Below are positions 63,518-64,000 of a stretch of 64,000 bases of DNA, in pieces (the first letter of the stretch is position 1; each line of letters begins with the position of its first letter). The position numbers and the translations under genes are program-made. Origin of the DNA: Bradyrhizobium sp. SSBR45G (GTDB taxonomy: Bacteria > Pseudomonadota > Alphaproteobacteria > Rhizobiales > Xanthobacteraceae); assembly GCF_030159255.1 (NCBI RefSeq), contig NZ_BSCT01000005.1, forward strand, positions 1 to 64,000. The letters are read 5' to 3'. The notes beneath the pieces are model-generated. The model searched no databases. It was not told the origin of the DNA and saw nothing but the letters and a program-made list of their open reading frames with translations.

Positions 63518-64000
63518 GACAGCCTCCAGTTCGTACGGAGGGATACGGCGACCGACGCGGCGCTCGATACGACCATGCCGACGATCGCTCCGGGAAATCC
63601 CCACAGCCAGACCGCCGCGGGCAACGCGCAGCACAGCGACACCAGGCCCGCCAGCCGGCTCAGCAGGAACCTTTGCGGCTTGCCGACGGCGAACAGTGGC
63701 AATGCGAGCCCCAGCCATATAGAATCGAGCATCATCGCCAGCGCCATCAAAGCCAGATTCGCCGATCCAAGCTGATAGGACTTGGTGCCGACCATCATCG
63801 ACAGCGCCGCTTCGCCGCCCAGGGTCACCACCGCGCCATAGACGATCGAGACCGAGCCCAGCAGCACCACGCAGTCACGCGCAGCCGCCCGGATCGCCGA
63901 ACGCGAGCCCGCGCGCAGCTTCTCTGCGATCTCGGGCAGGCGAACGGAGACGATCGTCTGATTGAACTGGCTGAGCGGAGCGAAGATCAGGAGCAGGATA
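63514..64000 (-). CDS. C-terminal part of a flippase-like polytopic membrane protein
   Basis: The frame is open to the window edge and shows at least four hydrophobic helices, for example ANLALMALAMMLDSIWLGLALPLF and LAGLVSLCCALPAAVWLWGFPGAIVGMVVSSAASVAVSL. The pattern fits the C-terminal half of an O-antigen or polysaccharide flippase (Wzx/MATE-like), which moves lipid-linked sugars over the inner membrane. Its N-terminus lies beyond base 64000. Coupled to the downstream methyltransferase by a GTGA overlap. Lacking the N-terminal half, the family is not certain. Confidence 0.7.
   Translation of the reverse strand, partial: ILLLIFAPLSQFNQTIVSVRLPEIAEKLRAGSRSAIRAAARDCVVLLGSVSIVYGAVVTLGGEAALSMMVGTKSYQLGSANLALMALAMMLDSIWLGLALPLFAVGKPQRFLLSRLAGLVSLCCALPAAVWLWGFPGAIVGMVVSSAASVAVSLRTNWRLS

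Overview
The window looks like chromosome of a Bradyrhizobium-type alphaproteobacterium. Coding regions are GC-rich (most of the window reads well above 60% GC), and there is an FlbT regulator, a rhizobial-type flagellin beginning MSGIVLSASV, a CheA, and at 30.37-30.84 kb a hairpin-rich intergenic repeat that I recognise as dispersed through Bradyrhizobiaceae genomes. No rRNA, tRNA, CRISPR array, insertion sequence or prophage gene was seen.

Layout. (1) 0-4.1 kb, minus strand: 5' part of cheA, flbT and a flagellin gene. (2) 4.3-11.5 kb: signalling genes, namely a histidine-kinase-like protein with a degraded ATP-binding domain, a Crp/Fnr regulator, a CheY-type receiver, a second receiver coupled to a large membrane hybrid kinase with receiver and HPt domains, and a LuxR-type regulator with a kinase-like histidine helix. 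(3) 11.8-18.5 kb: mixed genes, including a phenylpyruvate/indolepyruvate decarboxylase, several small secreted or membrane proteins, and a LapG-family (BTLCP) periplasmic cysteine protease. (4) 18.8-30.3 kb: surface polysaccharide genes, namely a ParA-like ATPase paired with a GT4 glycosyltransferase, two large GT2 glycosyltransferases and the complete dTDP-L-rhamnose set (rfbD, rfbC, rfbA, rfbB). (5) 30.3-35.6 kb: the dispersed repeat, then a lower-GC island with a GH99/WbsX-like protein, a PhyH dioxygenase, a methyltransferase, a polysaccharide pyruvyltransferase-family protein and a small repeat protein. (6) 35.6-51.3 kb, all minus strand: a 1299-residue protein joining repeats, a WbsX domain, a GT4 and a GT2 domain; a Sel1-repeat protein; a type I secretion adaptor and ABC exporter; a methyltransferase; and three tandem RTX proteins that are probably its cargo. 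(7) 51.8-64 kb: exopolysaccharide genes, namely a translationally coupled trio (GT4, heparinase II/III-like, MDR-Gfo/Idh fusion), a GH39-like hydrolase, a GT4, an AlgD-like nucleotide-sugar dehydrogenase, three methyltransferases and the end of a flippase-like membrane protein.

Taken together, most of the window builds the cell surface. Rhamnose and uronic-acid sugar nucleotides feed glycosyltransferases, methyltransferases and possibly a pyruvyltransferase decorate the glycans, and a type I exporter probably secretes calcium-binding RTX proteins. The flagellar and chemotaxis genes on the left point to a motile bacterium that also attaches. The most unusual material is the RTX trio with its 57-residue super-repeat and shared N-terminal module, the FD-YL-NPDV repeat shared by the giant glycosyltransferase and a small protein, and the structured dispersed repeat at the edge of the low-GC island. 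All functional calls are by eye from sequence; no database search was run.
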